A DNA stretch of 63,349 nt, from positions 1 to 63,349 of the forward strand of contig JAQWOH010000065.1 in the NCBI GenBank assembly GCA_029245955.1, written 5' to 3'. Below are positions 62,842-63,349 of this stretch, in pieces. The first letter of the stretch is position 1; each line of letters begins with the position of its first letter. The position numbers were made by a program, and so were the translations under genes. This DNA comes from Fuerstiella sp. (GTDB lineage Bacteria > Planctomycetota > Planctomycetia > Planctomycetales > Planctomycetaceae). The notes beneath the pieces were generated by a model. It was given only the letters and a program-made list of their open reading frames with translations, did not search any database and had not been told where the DNA came from.

Positions 62842-63349
62842 ATTCCTGCCTCCGCCTGCACATGCCACAACGATAAGACTACGCGCCCGCCCAATCTCCG
62901 ATGGCAGGCGCAATCCACATCCTACAAGCTGCACCGGTTATGCGGACTCGTATAAACCCAAACCCCGCACCGGAGCGGTCCAGAGAGGCCAAACGGGACC
63001 TGCTGCAGCCACCCAGGGGTTGTCAAACAACAATCAACGGGCGCTACGTCGCTGGAAAGCACTGCAGACCTTCCTGTTGTTGCGCAACCCTCATTGCAGG
63101 CTACAGAGTTACACTATCGTGGTGGGCGACTCCGTGGATTCTGCATTGCCGTCATTGCCATATCGCCGGCTTGACTGTGGCTCCTGGGTGACGGCCTATA
63201 GAACAAAAACAGCGCATGGAAAAAGCGGTGATCGGAGCACAGCTGCTCTGATGACCGCTTTCGGTATAGGAACAAGATTGAGATTGTGTGTTTGTGAGTT
63301 CTGGCAGGCGTTGTCTTCACTGGTAAACCAGATCATGCAACACCCCGAA
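62842..63349. other. Right-edge non-coding region
   Basis: About 500 bases upstream of the broken DUF1559 gene hold no gene I can support. They contain its ribosome-binding site (62849-62853) and a minus-strand terminator at 63217-63261. The extreme right end (63317-63349) is an open minus-strand frame of ten codons closed by TGA, which may be the tail of a gene beyond the window; too short to identify. Confidence 0.4.
63217..63261 (-). terminator. Rho-independent terminator on the minus strand
   Basis: An 18-bp near-perfect stem (63222-63239 with 63244-63261) and a 4-base loop are followed, on the minus strand, by a run of five T. Only two of the 18 pairs are not Watson-Crick, one of them a G-U wobble. 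It would end transcription of a minus-strand gene lying mostly to the right of the window. Confidence 0.75.

Overview
The window looks like a chromosomal segment of a planctomycete (Planctomycetota, probably Planctomycetales). It carries that phylum's signature families: a DUF1501 protein, a PSCyt1/DUF1549/DUF1553 cytochrome-like protein with a LamG insert, several sulfatases, a sialate O-acetylesterase, Gfo/Idh/MocA oxidoreductases (one with a twin-arginine leader), a DUF1559 pseudopilin-like protein, a DUF6263 protein and very large secreted proteins without recognisable domains. I saw no rRNA, tRNA, CRISPR array, insertion sequence or phage gene.

Layout, left to right. (1) 1-3385: tail of a repeat-containing protein, accA (fatty-acid synthesis), a CvpA-like membrane protein and dtd (D-aminoacyl-tRNA deacylase). 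(2) 3503-7689: a tightly packed minus-strand operon of thiO-like glycine oxidase, FAD/NAD(P) oxidoreductase, radical SAM protein and metallophosphoesterase. Its pathway is not one I recognise. (3) 8160-10565: DegT/DnrJ aminotransferase followed by a membrane-anchored SGNH hydrolase, probably acting in surface glycan synthesis. (4) 10605-15762: ychF-acuI, a serine hydrolase with an overlapping membrane-protein gene, and a secreted DUF6263 protein. (5) 15905-24098: a minus-strand run of sugar-related enzymes (RbsD/FucU, xylose-isomerase-like TIM barrel, aldo/keto reductase with a lysine-rich tail, sialate O-acetylesterase, HpaI-type aldolase, two Gfo/Idh/MocA proteins). (6) 25012-33650: a Tad/Flp-type pilus assembly locus (CpaA, TadE, CpaB, TadG-like, CpaF, TadB, TadC) plus a zinc-ribbon membrane protein. 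No pilin, secretin or TadZ/CpaE is present. (7) 33945-44469: an inositol-monophosphatase-family gene, then two giant secreted/membrane proteins (about 1,100 and 2,070 residues). The second looks like two such units joined end to end. (8) 44719-47773: a RidA protein, a secreted cyanophycinase fused to an isoaspartyl peptidase, and an FmdB-like protein that has lost all cysteines. (9) 47804-50584: sulfatase and DUF1501. (10) 51340-54325: korA-korB 2-oxoacid:ferredoxin oxidoreductase, closed by a strong terminator. (11) 54579-63349: a C45-type N-terminal-nucleophile protein, the PSCyt1/DUF1549/LamG/DUF1553 protein divergent from a second sulfatase, a small membrane protein, a DUF1559 gene broken by an in-frame TGA, and a minus-strand terminator near the right edge.

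The most unusual items are the single-chain cyanophycinase-isoaspartyl peptidase (predicted to take cyanophycin to free amino acids), the radical SAM/FAD/metallophosphoesterase operon whose phosphoesterase lacks its first metal motif, and the tandem giant secreted proteins. All functions are read from sequence motifs and family knowledge; no database search was run.
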